Shown: positions 46,620 through 58,445, counted from the first letter of the stretch. The stretch is 64,000 nucleotides of DNA from Hermatobates lingyangjiaoensis (GCA_026182355.1 JAPFBL010000525.1:1-64000); one strand, 5' to 3'. Notes: generated from the sequence alone by a model not told the origin. Made by a program: numbers and translations.

Positions 46620-47860
46620 TATGAGGATCATGTTACTGAAAGATTAACACTTATGAATGCATCAAATAATCACTGAAATATTACTATGCACTCTGTAAGG
46701 ACATGGTGAGTTTCTGCTAGAAGTTGGTCGATGACCTTCCGTAAAACTCGAGAACTTAAATAAACTAGTATATACTAAACTATCTAAAGCCCAAGAAAGT
46801 TGAAGTAATCATTTGCAGTTGAAAATGGAAGCTTACACTGAAGAAATTCAAGGAAAAAGCTTCCCCAATTTTCTTGGTTAGAAATAGACAGAGCAATCAA
46901 TACTTCACACCTATAGCTTTGAGAATTCTTTATATAAACACATTTCAGCGTCACAAGTCCCATCAAAACAGTCTATTCGGATTACCTTCCCGTCAAAAAC
47001 TACACGACCTTAAAATAAACTAGATCAGTCAAACAATTAAAGCCCCAAGAAATGTTCACATAAATACTTTTGCAGATTCTAATTGGAAGACTTAGAGTGA
47101 AGGAAGATTTCCCAGAGGAAACAAACAGGCCTTAGCCCCAATTGTTATTTCTACTCGAAGCAAACAATCCGAGTACCCACCATGGAACGAAAACTTTAAT
47201 GCTTTCGTGTAAAATTCAAATAAAATCACAACAATAACAACCCAATTTGGAATACCCAGCTACTTTAGATAAAACCACAAACAAAGGGATTAAGTTCTGT
47301 AGATTAGGAGGTCAACATCATTCTCAACATCACTCCAATTTCATATTATATATTAATATCATATAAGATTAACATCTCGCTTATAGCTACTACCATATTC
47401 ATATGACATAATTATGGGACTTTTGTTTTGATTATAGAAGTCAAGATAATTCTTTCTGTCATTTGGTATAATCGGTTCATTTTATTTTCATTACACATGT
47501 GTGAGAAGTTGTTTTATTCTCATCTTTATGGGGATAAAATTTATTTATTTATATAATAAATAAATTTTATTTTATTATATTTTATTTATAAAATAAAATT
47601 TATTTATTTTTCTCCTGACAATAGTCTAGAGGACGAGTACAGAGAGTATTCGTCCCTTTAAATTATTCTAAATATTAACGTTAGATTAATATTATTAAAT
47701 TGATGTAATAATATCCATATATGAATCAATTTAACACAGTAAAAATATGCTCTAAGACCTTTTAAATTAATCCATCTATTATAACAATTACTATTGTGAC
47801 TATATGTATGTATGTATTATTATATCTACGTATGCATATATAATGTATATAACGACATTC
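46620..47860. other. Non-coding stretch
   Basis: A partial duplication is visible: text around 46,735-46,880 (CTTCCGTAAAACTCGAGAAC) resembles 46,980-47,130 (CTTCCCGTCAAAAACTACAC). A short AT-rich palindromic tract lies at 47,535-47,610 (AAATTTATTTATT words on both strands). Confidence 0.4.
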
Positions 47861-47898
47861 ACTAAATAAACGGAAAGACAATCCAAACTGAACACAAT

Positions 47899-47980
47899 AC
47901 GAGTTCAAAATTGAAGAAAGGTAGCACACAGTAAGTGGTTTTTTTACTCTGTGTGCTACCTTTCTTAATTTTGAACTCGT
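47899..47980. mobile_element. Inverted-dimer hairpin, ~35-bp arms
   Basis: ACGAGTTCAAAATTGAAGAA followed by AGGTAGCACACAGTA is the near-exact inverse of TACTCTGTGTGCTACCTTTC followed by TTAATTTTGAACTCGT, separated by about 12 bases. The arm sequence is the ATGTGTGTTACTCTTCTTCG...GAACTCGT segment found at 42,710-42,770, so this is a dimer of that family's downstream part. The left flank (47,865-47,898) continues the family as well. Confidence 0.8.
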
Positions 47981-47984
47981 TTAT

Positions 47985-49315
47985 AATGATATTTGTATTC
48001 GTCTCTTACCTCTTCTTAATATCATTTGAGTATAATCAATATTTTTAATAGTGTTTGAAAAATTATTATATCTTATATCAAACAGTTGGAGATGCCCAAT
48101 ATCCTCAAAAGATATCCAATGGACAAGACCCATATCCAAATGACATTTAATGAAACATATGTATTACGCATAGATGAAAATCACTTTTCTGGTTCAAATC
48201 AAACTTTTCATGTAGCGATATACCATTAAAATAAAAAAAAATTAACCTAAGCAGACGGAAGATTTAAAATACGGTATTTATAGAGTATCAATGATAATGG
48301 TTTAAGAAAGCAAGGATAAAAAAAACTTCAAGGTTACAATTTACATCAAATATCACGTTTATTTGGTTTTAAAAATTAAATATAAATTAAAGCATAAATC
48401 AGAGTAAAGAATTCTGAATTCGACGAAATTATTATCTTCGTCAGAGTCAAGACGAAGAAATAACTTTGTCCAAAGAGCTTTATTTGGTCGATAAATCTAA
48501 GCTTGATTGCGGAATTTGTTGCTGCAGTCTATAAACTGATTTTTATGTAACTCGGTTATTATGATATTCGGATATACAAATATTTAGATCACGTCGCCAT
48601 CACGTCACCCAGTTAAGTTGCTTCTCCGTGTTTCTTTCTCTTAATCGTTTGACAAGTCTAGCCATGTCATCAAACCATGCACAACAAGGTGCATTGTCAA
48701 ATTAGTGGACAACCATAATGGCCTTTTACCACTATAGTATGTTTCCTGTTTTCAAATTTTATATATATGTAGAGTCACAATAAACACACGTAACAGTAAA
48801 ATTTAAAAAGTCACGACTACAAGTATTATAAGAAATGGACCAAAAACAACATTAAATCTCTAGTGGTGATTTCCTTGATAGATATATTACTTTAAGTGGC
48901 TAGTAATCAAAAAGATCTTAGTTATACCATGAAAACGAAGAAATGCAGATTTTGGTGTTAGAAAGAAAAGGTGAAAATACTACTGACTATGAGTTTTTTC
49001 AGCACTTAGAAGTTCGCAATGCTACCAGATATTCAAAATAAAAGAGTTCTTGCGTTAATAATACTTAGTTCAATAATCCGAGTGTTCCTGGTGGGAGGAT
49101 AAAGTTTGGTAATGATTTTCTGCTTCAGAAATGCAATTAAGAATTCATGGGTTACAGAATGGAATATTTGTAAATATAGGTAGAACTTAGAAGGAAGACG
49201 TAATGAGAGTTGTATATGATATTCAAATTTAGATCAATGCATGAGGTGAATTAGTTACTATTAATATAGATGCAAGCAGAAATTGAACTAAAGAAAACAA
49301 TGAAAGAAAAAAAGT
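47985..49315. other. Non-coding AT-rich stretch
   Basis: Around 48,778-48,870 ACAATAAACACACGTAACAG and AGTATTATAAGAAATGGACC resemble the border of the GACCGCTTGT family, heavily decayed. No coding sequence seen. Confidence 0.4.
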
Positions 49316-49320
49316 GAAAT

Positions 49321-49800
49321 TTGTTTAAAGGAGAAGAGAGGGAGGGAAGAGTAAAGGTTAGGATTTATGTAAATTCGCAGATCCATAAGAAAAAGGGTCG
49401 GCAGATAAGAGGAAAGCAATTAAAGTGGAAGTTGGTTAGGGAGGGGTAAGAGAGAGGGAGGAAGTATAGGCAGCCATATTGGGTCTTGGAGAAGGAACAA
49501 TCGAAGAGGAGCAGGGACAGGAGAGAGTGTCGACCTGCAAGAGACCCCCCACAGCCCCACCACCACGCAGGGGGGGGGAGGAGTGGGGGCAAGTGAGAAA
49601 GTGGAACCAGCACCGACGACAACCTCCCTTCCCCAGTCCCTGCTAAATACCTTCTGCGATCTGCAACTTATAACTGGCTCAACAAATTCCCTACCAAACC
49701 CTACTATTACAATTCGATTGCTACTATCGCCTATCAATTTATCATTCAAACGCCTGCTCATCACTTCTTAAACTGAAAAGACTTTCCAATAAAACCTTTT
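49321..49800. other. Strongest G-to-C switch island (~480 bp)
   Basis: 49,321-49,500 has about 65 G and 12 C; 49,621-49,800 has about 57 C and 14 G. Between them is a mixed segment with C6 then G8 runs (49,550-49,580). The G-rich half has many GAGGG/GGAGG words. Overlapping open frames on both strands (62-114 codons) follow from low stop density and carry no motif. Similarity to a promoter-like or replication-associated skew is inference only. Confidence 0.6.
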
Positions 49801-49983
49801 CGAGTGTTAATTCAATTTTTAAAAAAACCACAAATGAAGTAAATCATAAACTCAAAGGTAAACACAAAGATAATGAAAGCTTTATCTTTATATTTACTAT
49901 TATTATAAAGTATTATAGTATTATATTTACTATTGACATTATAATTACTCATCATGATTTGTTTTCTTGACCCAATATTTATA

Positions 49984-50381
49984 GATGTAATTTTTTTTGA
50001 GGTTTGATGTCCAATGATTTAAACTAGTGCTTTTACCGACGTTTCGACATATATTTATGTCATCTTCAGGGCTACAACATGATTTTTTTACAATTAGCAC
50101 TACTATTACTATTATTTGGTAATTTATTACATCTTAATATGTACAGTAACAAAGAAGAATAATTTAATTCTGATTTATCAATAAATTAACTGATTTATCA
50201 ATAAATTCTTCTTTGTTACTGTACATATTAAGATGTAATAAATTACCAAATAATAGTAATAGTAGTGCTAATTGTAAAACAATCATGTTGTAGCCCTGAA
50301 GATGACATAAATATATGTCGAAACGTCGGTAAAAGGACTAGTTTAAAACATTGGACCTCAAACCTCAAAAAAAATTACATC
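49984..50381. mobile_element. Large inverted-dimer element, ~170-bp arms
   Basis: The left arm starts GATGTAATTTTTTTTGAGGT and the right arm ends with its inverse. The inverted match continues, with very few differences, through ACCGACGTTTCGACATATAT, GTCATCTTCAGGGCTACAAC, GTGCTAATTG and TTATTACATCTTAATATGTA to a central loop of about 50 bases containing two copies of CTGATTTATCAATAAATT. Each arm carries CCTGAAGATGACATAAATAT followed by ATGTCGAAACGTCGG, facing outward; GACAT and ATGTC can pair. Confidence 0.92.
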
Positions 50382-50384
50382 ATT

Positions 50385-51100
50385 ATAATTACTATTCATT
50401 CTAATTAGAATAGAAGTAATTATCTAATTCTTCAAATTGGATATTCCAATTTTATCTTCGATACAAGATGGAATATCCAATTCCTATCTCTAGCGAACTA
50501 CTGAAACAGGCAACCTCAGACAATATAATCCAAACAGAATATTCACTCTAAACATAGATCATGTTTATTACTATAGATTATAATTATTATAATAGATTAT
50601 AGATTATTGCTCACTCTACATATTCGAAGAAATGGACAAAAGCAAAAAACCATGGAATATGGGAGACACTGTGGCGAGATACAACAAAAGGGTTTAGAGT
50701 ATACAATAAAATGCAGATTAGTATTGAAAAGCATACCAATTCATGGGCAAACGACACATTACTATACAGGACACGGTAAATTCAAGCAGTATCCCCACAG
50801 ACATTGAATAATAAATTCAAATCCCTGTCCCTCCAAACTACACTGCACAGATCTAACCTATAAGCACCACAAAAAGGTATGAAGAACAAAAACACTATGC
50901 CATTAAGGGAAGGTCACTAACAAAGAACATCTACGATCAGAAGAGACTATACAACTATCTCAAAATTTAAAAATATATTTATTGAATTGTTAAACAGTAT
51001 AAGAAAGGGAAAAAAACCAAAGTTTAGTTAAATGTACACCTATAATGTAATATTGTGTTCCCTCCCTCATAGCAGAGGTACTAACCGTGAGTAAAACGAA
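50385..51100. other. Non-coding stretch
   Basis: A 66-codon open frame (50,607-50,807) has no recognisable content. TATTCCAATT / GGAATATCC words repeat locally near 50,440-50,490. Confidence 0.4.
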
Positions 51101-51107
51101 AAAAAAA

Positions 51108-53170
51108 TCTGGAGTGGCCTACACTCAACTTTACTATACGTAAACTTAATATCAAACCCTTGGGTATATAATATAATGTCTCATTTAAGCATAATATAAT
51201 CGTCTAAATGGGAGATGTTTATTAGTCCTTCATTCCTGAGGAAGTACAGATAGTGATTGATCCACTTATCAATAGATAAGCCTTTTTTTTATGTCACACA
51301 ATTAATGGATATACGGTCATTAGTATAACTACAGCAGTAATAACATTATGAAAAGCCAAAGTGAAAATTTGCTTATACGAAATAATTTCCTACAAGAGAG
51401 CATGGCTTTTGCTCCAATAGCCCTTGGATCTCTTACATAAATTATCTGACCTCCTTCTACATTTAATACTTAAAACAAATTTTCCCATTAAGAACTTGAA
51501 AATATTTTTAGTATTTTAAAAACATTACCAAGTTTTTGTCTGAAATGTCAAAACATGTAAAAAATAATGTCGTTTTCAGATAATTTTTAATTTAATATGC
51601 AACATAATTTCATTTATTATTCTTAAATGAATCTTTTTTTAACACTGAATACATTTTGATCTTTTATCAAATTATTATACTGGGAACTTCATGGCATGCT
51701 AGAGTTTTTTAAAAACTCACTTTTCTTTCCCTTTGTCAAAATCATAAAAAAACAATTTACTCTGAGGGAATGTCATTCTTTACCCCGTGCTGTACTCTGT
51801 TATAAGTTTGCTGTAAATGTATATTGAGAAAAAATATATTGGTAATTAGCCAGCCACCTTTGCATTCTTAAATGAAGTTCAAAGCCAACTTTTCTGTATA
51901 ATTTTAAATTTAAAAGCTGGAAGCTTGAAATTTTTAAAAATAATGGTATGAACTATTAGACTAGAATGGTGAAAAAACGGAAATTACACAAAAACATAGA
52001 AACCCTTCTATAGTACGTAAAAGTTCATTCCAAAAACTTCAATATTACCCAATAATAATGTTATTCATAAACGTAAAAAAACAGCATCTGATATTAACCT
52101 TTGTAGAAAGGTGCAACATATAGATTGATTAAAACAATTTGTTAGACTTATCCGTCATACTATAAAAAGGATCAGAGATTATATATTTCATATGCTCTAT
52201 TGTTGTTGACTTTTTACATATACAAATTTTATTCTTCATACATCACATGTAAGTCGTTAAATCATTTAAAAATGTTCATTATACCTCTAAACATTATACT
52301 ATATCGGTGAATTCACGGAAAAAATTCTAAGTCAATGTAAACAATGTAAAAAAATATAAAAAAATCGACAAGTATAGCAGGTGATCCCTGCTTAAGTTTA
52401 AGTTTAAGATAAACAAACAGTTTTTATAGCTTTATTGCTCCTTGCCGTAATTGAAATTTCATGAATTTTTGTTTATAAATTGGTAATTTTGTATTCCATT
52501 TGTAAACAAATTTTCATGATTTTTTAATGAGCCGTTTAGCGTCAAAAAAACATTTTCTGAAAACAGAAATAGTACTTTAACGCCACTTTGGGGAATGTAA
52601 TTTAAAAAAAAAAATATCTTAACTGATTCTCCACATAACGTTCTATTTTTAGGCGTAGTTTCATTTTGATCCATCAAACAGTATGTCTTGTATCGCTCTC
52701 ACAAGGTTTGAGATTGAATTATAAGTCAAAATTTTTACATTTTATTAAATAAGAAATATTTCCCTTTGCTTTAAAATTCGGAATATAGTTTTCGTTTATT
52801 CTATTTGTACCCACAAAGAGAATACCCAAATTTCAAAACTCTAGAGTTACCAGTTTAGGAGAAAAAAAAATGTTTTCTAAAAACCGGTTTTTGGCAAAAA
52901 AGTGACTTTCCCGTCATACATAATTCTTCCCAAACAATAGGGATCATCTACACTATGGGGCCTATTTTTGTGTAAAATATCTACTTGATCCATCTAAGAT
53001 TCTGGACTGTAGCGTGGTAACAAGTAATGCTAACACGCTCACCCACACACACATAAACATCATCGAAAACACTTCATAAAACGACTTTTGGGACCTCAAA
53101 ACATATAATTCCGTCAAAATCTCGAGATCGATTTTTTTCACGATGACTATACTTTACTTACAGTAAAGTA
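51108..53170 (+). mobile_element. R1 repeat family, copy 3 (longest)
   Basis: It begins ATCTGGAGTGGCCTACACTC and ends CTTTACTTACAGTAAAGTA. It aligns with copy 1 over both ends but is about 460 bp longer, with extra or rearranged text in the middle (roughly 51,540-52,250). Long right-hand stretches, such as TTCTAAGTCAATGTAAACAA and the AGTGACTTTCCCGTCAT to CACGATGACTATACTTTACT segment, are almost unchanged between copies. No transposase frame is visible. Confidence 0.7.
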
Positions 53171-53174
53171 ATAA

Positions 53175-54545
53175 TTCTACCAATTAAATATCAAAACTCA
53201 GCCAATTTCAGTACACATCTATATTCAGGAGTAGACGATTAATTTTGAAAATTATTGATTAATCAGAACCAATGTACAACTGATGAAATTTACAAATAAT
53301 GGTTAATTAATAGTAATACAATTAAATGTATTTAAAAAAGATTTAAATAAACTATATATATAACATTGACTTAATAGAAATATATGATAATAATGACTAT
53401 ACTAACTCAGTGTTGATGTGTTTATCATTTGGGCTGCACTAAGTGTGACTCACTGCACAGTCGACACTGCTGAGTCTTTTATCAATGGTCTCTCGTGATC
53501 TGTTAGTCAAATTAGTAACCTGCCTGTACTATTCATGCCAAGTTCCCATTGTCGTATCCTTCTTAGATAATACTCCTCTTTCTAACCCAAAAATTAGAAA
53601 ATGCCTACATTTGTTTTCCCACAGGTTTACTAGTCGATGTCTAAATTTAGGCAGGTATTATTTTTTTGTAATTTTCATTGCTGAAAATTTGAATTTACTA
53701 TTAAAAAATTATGTTTAGCGCGTTTTCAATTTATTAACCTTCATTACTTTTTTACGAATTTTATACTTTCTGTCACAGCCAGAAATTCGTTTATTCTTCT
53801 ATAATAAACACGGAAAAAGATAAAACCAAATATATTTAATAAATACTTAGAGCAGTGCCTCATGTATACAATTATCCATTATCTGGATGTCAATTTAATG
53901 TTTGATTACCTTTGTTCACAATTTTTCCATCGAATCGCTTAAGTTGTATAGTCAGAAAAACAATCTCTCTCGGATGTTTTTTCTGCTATATTCATCACAG
54001 TAACTATACTAAAAAATCGTTACTCACAAAAACTCGCTGATAAACTTCTAAACTTAATTAAGTTTACGAAGTTTACGTTTACGGACTGAATGATTCGACC
54101 CTCAATGACTTTGTAATATCGTCAGGATATTACAAATTGCTATAATAAGAATTAATAACTGCAATTTTTTCACAAAAAACTTTAAAAATATTTAAAATTA
54201 AAAATTTAAAAAAAATTCTTTTTTTAAAAAAAAACAACACAAAGCTGAATGTATAACAAAAAACAATCTCATTTACCAACAGGATGAATTAATTTTAAAA
54301 ATATAATTCGAAAACAAATATTTCACAAAAATAGGTATTGTTTAACACATTTAAACTTTAACATATTATAGCTTTGTAATAACTCTAATAACTTTACAGT
54401 ACAAGAGTATTGGAAAGCATATAATTATCAACACTTGTTGAACTAATCGCTGACTATGAATAAATAAAATTATGAACTTACGATAAAAATAAGAATAAAA
54501 ATGTTTCAGCTAAATTTGTGATAATATACATATATGTAATCATAT
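53175..54545. other. Non-coding AT-rich stretch
   Basis: A 77-codon open frame (53,485-53,718) is not recognisable. No repeat ends seen. Confidence 0.4.
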
Positions 54546-54549
54546 TGAT

Positions 54550-54715
54550 TAATGTAGTAAGAAATTCAAAACTGGAACTAAGACCGTTCAGCCAGACCAA
54601 ACAACTGGTCTTCCATGACTGTCACTGGAATCAACGAATACCTGTTGTTTTAGTCAAAAGATCTTAATCTATTTCTGAATTCTTTACTGTTGTTTAAATG
54701 TTGAACTGCATATGT
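54550..54715. mobile_element. Degenerate inverted-dimer element
   Basis: TGTAGTAAGAAATTCAAAAC...ACTAAGACCGTTCAGCCAGA on the left and GTTTTAGTCAAAAGATCTTA...GAATTCTTTACTGTTGTTTA on the right are inverted and match the outer blocks of the GACCGCTTGT family, with a decayed centre. Confidence 0.45.
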
Positions 54716-55280
54716 ATTCGAAAATGGGACTATGATGTTTTGACAGCAATGATCCTGTTCAGGGTCACAAGATGAATTATTCACTCATCTTGTTGACTGA
54801 AGAGAAACATTATTTGCAGCATTTCTTATCCCGATTACAACGAATGTCGGAATATAGAAGTGACTACCCTTGCTACAGGTGTATCGTTAAGACCTTTTCT
54901 CTTGTATATAAATATAGGAATATTTTATTTTAAACAGTTTATACATTGTGATATGTATGTGAATTACACATGTTAATACTGTCGAAATAAAAAAGGTATT
55001 TAAATCTTGAACAACGAAGAAATCAGTTTGAAACCTGAAGTGAATCTATTGATTATAAGTCTGGGACTGTGATATGAGTTGCATTAAAATACCAGTGTCC
55101 ATATTGTAAAAGTGCAAAGTGATAAAGTTATTTGTAATTTAAAGAAAAAACTCAACAACTTATTCTAAAGGGACAAGAAATCATTTATTATCCATTAGGG
55201 TTAACAATGTCCTGGGAATTTATTAAAAAAATACAATCTCTTTGTTGGCATGCCAGGTAAGCATTGGTTGCATGAGAGGT
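54716..55280. other. Non-coding stretch
   Basis: CCCGATTACAACGAATGTCG followed by GAATATAGAAGTGAC near 54,830-54,868 may be one more decayed motif copy. Nothing else seen. Confidence 0.35.
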
Positions 55281-55286
55281 CTTCAA

Positions 55287-55500
55287 AGGGGTCTACATCG
55301 CCTCCCAGGTGTCCACGAGAGGGCCAGGAGGTCAATGAATATATTATAGGTCGATAAGTTCATAGTGACGTAAGAGGGGGTCGTTACATACTAACTGTCG
55401 ACAGTGAGTATAAAAACAAATACACGACAGGGTTGAAAAGCAAAAACAACTCTCGAAAGGGTGTTGAATACCTTGTTAGGTTTCAACAAGGTACTTTGAA
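55287..55500. mobile_element. hAT-like fragment related to 26,557-27,018
   Basis: It starts GAGAGGTCTTCAAAGGGGTC and shares, in inverted relation to the 26.6-kb element, CACGAGAGGGCCAGGAGGTC, GTCGATAAGTTCATAGTGAC, ACAGGGTTGAAAAGCAAAAA and TCTCGAAAGGGT blocks. Ends and an 8-bp duplication are not resolved. Confidence 0.5.
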
Positions 55501-55792
55501 AGGGTTCTAAGTATAGAGAAAAGCAAACCATTAATTTGTCCCAAGTGAATAGGTGCCTCAGTTAATGCAACTTTTTTTATTAATGAAACACAGTTTAGAA
55601 ATACGAGAATCTGTCACTCGTTGATAATTAATAAGTAAACGTTATGGAGAATAGTTGAAACCTGAGATGCCTATTTGATACCGAATGGCAGGTAAGGGTA
55701 TTTTAAGTGTCCAAACATCAGGACGGATGCTCTTAGATATATATTGAGAAAAAAACTCAGTATGTCGAATCAAGTTGACTAATTTACGAAAA

Positions 55793-56115
55793 GGGGGCCA
55801 GGCTAGATCAGTGGTTACGTGCTCGCCTTTGAACTGATAGGACCGGGGTTCGATCCCCACTTGGCTCTCGATTTATTCACGCGGGAGGTGAATAAATGTG
55901 AGCACGTCGTCCCTCGGAGAAGGACGTTAAACTATCGGTCCCGAGCCTGTACGATGTCAGGTACTCGTTAAAGATCCCTACTCTAAATACACTTGAGTTA
56001 GGCAAAATTTAGGACTCCCACTGTAGAATCAATCATCATTGTGTGGTATCACAAAGGGCCAATGCTCGGCCTAAGTATGTTCCCTTCTGGGACTGCCACT
56101 GCAACCTAACCTAAC
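55793..56115 (+). mobile_element. tRNA-derived SINE, full length, with 14-bp target duplication
   Basis: The head reads GGGGCCAGGCTAGATCAGTG, with A-box region TAGATCAGTGG and an intact B box GGTTCGATCCC; then the full body and CCTAA tail. CTAATTTACGAAAA flanks both sides exactly (55,779-55,792 and 56,116-56,129), although its first bases overlap the CCTAA tail. A minus-strand 72-codon open frame over the head is not a gene. Confidence 0.95.
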
Positions 56116-56280
56116 CTAATTTACGAAAAAGATAAGAAAACTAATGAGTACATCGGCTATGAAGTCTTCGCAGTCGTAGGATACTAAGTATATTTGAATA
56201 GAGACTTCACATTTACAAAGGTAAATAAGATTAAAGCAAGCCTGCTACAGTTGATTTCACGAATAACCTTTGCTAGAACA

Positions 56281-56520
56281 TGACGAAAGGCCTGGCGATG
56301 AGTGTGGGGTGAAGTAAGTTACCTGCAGTAGACAAGCTTTCGTCACAAGCTGCCTCTTATGTAAGAGTGCACTGTTCGCCTCCACTCACACAATACCATG
56401 TCTAATTGCCTTCGTCCACTTTATTACTAAATCGTTCTTCCCACACCGCAAACAAACCAACAAATCCATCAAGACAAACTTCTACCTACTCTTCAAAACT
56501 CACTAGTAATAATATAATTA
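56281..56520. other. G-to-C switch island
   Basis: 56,281-56,340 has about 21 G and 9 C; 56,401-56,520 has about 35 C and 6 G. The switch lies near 56,335. The C-rich side continues into a 75-codon open frame without recognisable content. Confidence 0.4.
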
Positions 56521-56529
56521 TAAGGCACT

Positions 56530-57150
56530 CTACTCAATCGACGTTTGACGCAACTCACATTAAAGGAAGCAGCCAATGTAGTTCACAACTGTCCTGGATA
56601 TTCACACAACATAATAGAAATAATAAATTTTAATAATTTGACAGGGCTTCGTTTCTAGAATACTGGTATGCATTCCTTCAAACTTCTATCATTAAGATAG
56701 CTAAAATTCAACCATCAAATAAAAACAATTATAATTCAAATTAATAACTATAATTTCATAAATTTTCAACAAACATAATAACTACATTCGTTTATAATTC
56801 ATTCTTTATAAACAAATGTACCAATTAGTCAAATTAAAGTGCAAAATCGCTTGATAACTGAGGTATTATCAAAACTTGAAGTAAATAAACTGCTCCATAA
56901 GAATACCAGAAACACTGGATAAGTGAAGGCAAAAATGCAAACAAACAAATTACAAACACCAATCTTACAGTTGTACAATTTATTTTGTTACGATTTTGGT
57001 AGGTACGCAGTTAATGAGAAAAATGAGATGTCAATGGAAAAAATTGTTCGAATATATATTTACAGAGAAAAAAACATTGTTATGAGCTAGTTGTATTAAC
57101 CAATCACTTACAAGAAAATCCGATCATATTAGATATGACCAAAAATTCAA
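56530..57150. other. Non-coding AT-rich stretch
   Basis: No feature seen. Confidence 0.45.
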
Positions 57151-57156
57151 ATACTA

Positions 57157-57454
57157 CGCCAAGTAACAGTCTCACAAGAGAACACATAGGCCAAACATTG
57201 GCTCTTTGTGATACGACACAATGAACAATCTAAGTTGGGAGTCTTACATGTTACTTAACTTAAGTGTATTTAGACTAGGGATCTTTCAAGAGTACATGAC
57301 GATATATGACTCGGAACGTCCGTTCCAAGGGGCTACGTGTTCAGAATTATTTACATCTGACGTGAAAAAAATCGAAGGACAGAGTAGGTTTTGAACCATG
57401 GGGATATCTACCAGTCCAGAAGTGAACACATTACTACTGAACTACCCAGGACCA
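57157..57454 (-). mobile_element. tRNA-derived SINE, highly diverged
   Basis: The minus strand has a GGTAGTTCAGTAGTAATGTG head, a decayed B-box region, the CCTAGTCTAAATACACTTAA block and the CCAATGTTTGGCCTATGTGT block. Many substitutions; tail and target duplication are lost. Confidence 0.75.
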
Positions 57455-57459
57455 TAATA

Positions 57460-58320
57460 CCAAATCAACAACTAAAAACACTCAATGAATTTCTCATCAT
57501 AATTGGACACGTCAATCCGAATGTGAAACAAAACCATTAAACTAAAATGATCACAATGGTTGGATAATCTCTGATAGCTATTCAGGCAGCTTGAGCACTT
57601 GAATGCTTCACAATTCACATTTCTTTTATTAAAAGTTCAGATAAATAAAGTACTTGAAACAATACTGACAGTCAGAAAATTAAAATATTAATTTTTAATG
57701 TTAGGTTTAAAATAGTTGTGTAAGTGTTCAAACATGCTATTCATTTCATAAATTTAATCAGTTGAGTTCATTCACTCCCTATAACAAACTGGTTAAATAA
57801 TGCGGAGTTTGTTTATGATTTCCATTATCAGTTTATACCGGTGATCATAAAGAGTCAACGGAGTGAATAACAATCAAGGATCTACTGGAGACAGCAGAGC
57901 TGAGAAAGCTCTCACAGACGTCATAAAACCACTGTATAAATAGAGAGACAGCTAAATGTTACAGTGATTACCAAACCAAGTAAAAACCCATGCCATTAGA
58001 GTGCGATCTAACGAAATACTCTTAAACAAATGTCATATTTTATTTTTTTTTTTTTAATAATTCAAAGCTAAAAGATATTTATAAATTTCTATTTTTATTA
58101 AACAGATAACAAAAGATATCATTGTAACAAAAAATACAAACAATAAACACAGAAAAACGATAAAAGTAATTTTATATTCATTTTTGCTAACTATTGCTAT
58201 TAAAATCATTACTTATTTCAGTGATATACACGAATTTGCTATTAGTCTCTCAAATGCAAATTTGACATTAAACTATGAACGCTGGTCCTCTGACTTGTTT
58301 TCCTCCTGTTTATTATATAT
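57460..58320. other. Non-coding AT-rich stretch
   Basis: No feature seen apart from a poly-T run near 58,040. Confidence 0.4.
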
Positions 58321-58322
58321 AT

Positions 58323-58445
58323 ATATAAACTAGAATTTAAAAAGAACACATAGAAAGGAAATCACTGAACTCACTACTATATTTCGATGTCCTCGTCTTC
58401 AGGAAAAGAAGTGAATCGCTCCAAAGGCTGATAACGACTGACTTG
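58323..58445 (-). mobile_element. Penelope-like terminal-repeat fragment
   Basis: The minus strand reads GCGATTCACTTCTTTTCCTG then AAGACGAGGACATCGAAATA, TAGTAGTGAGTTCAGTGATT and TCCTTTCTATGTGTTCTTTT, ending at a (TA)n run (58,314-58,325). It differs at only a few bases from 2,098-2,222 and 19,930-20,050, so this sub-family is relatively young. Confidence 0.6.

Noticed and set aside
47535..47610. AT-rich palindrome as an origin or attachment site
   Set aside because: Composed of AAATTTATTTATT words that pair in many registers; expected in a low-complexity AT tract.
49365..49771. Opposed open frames of 62-114 codons as a real gene with a GC-rich first exon
   Set aside because: Three frames on two strands are open at once because G-rich and C-rich text has few stops. 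No motif or conserved start context was seen.
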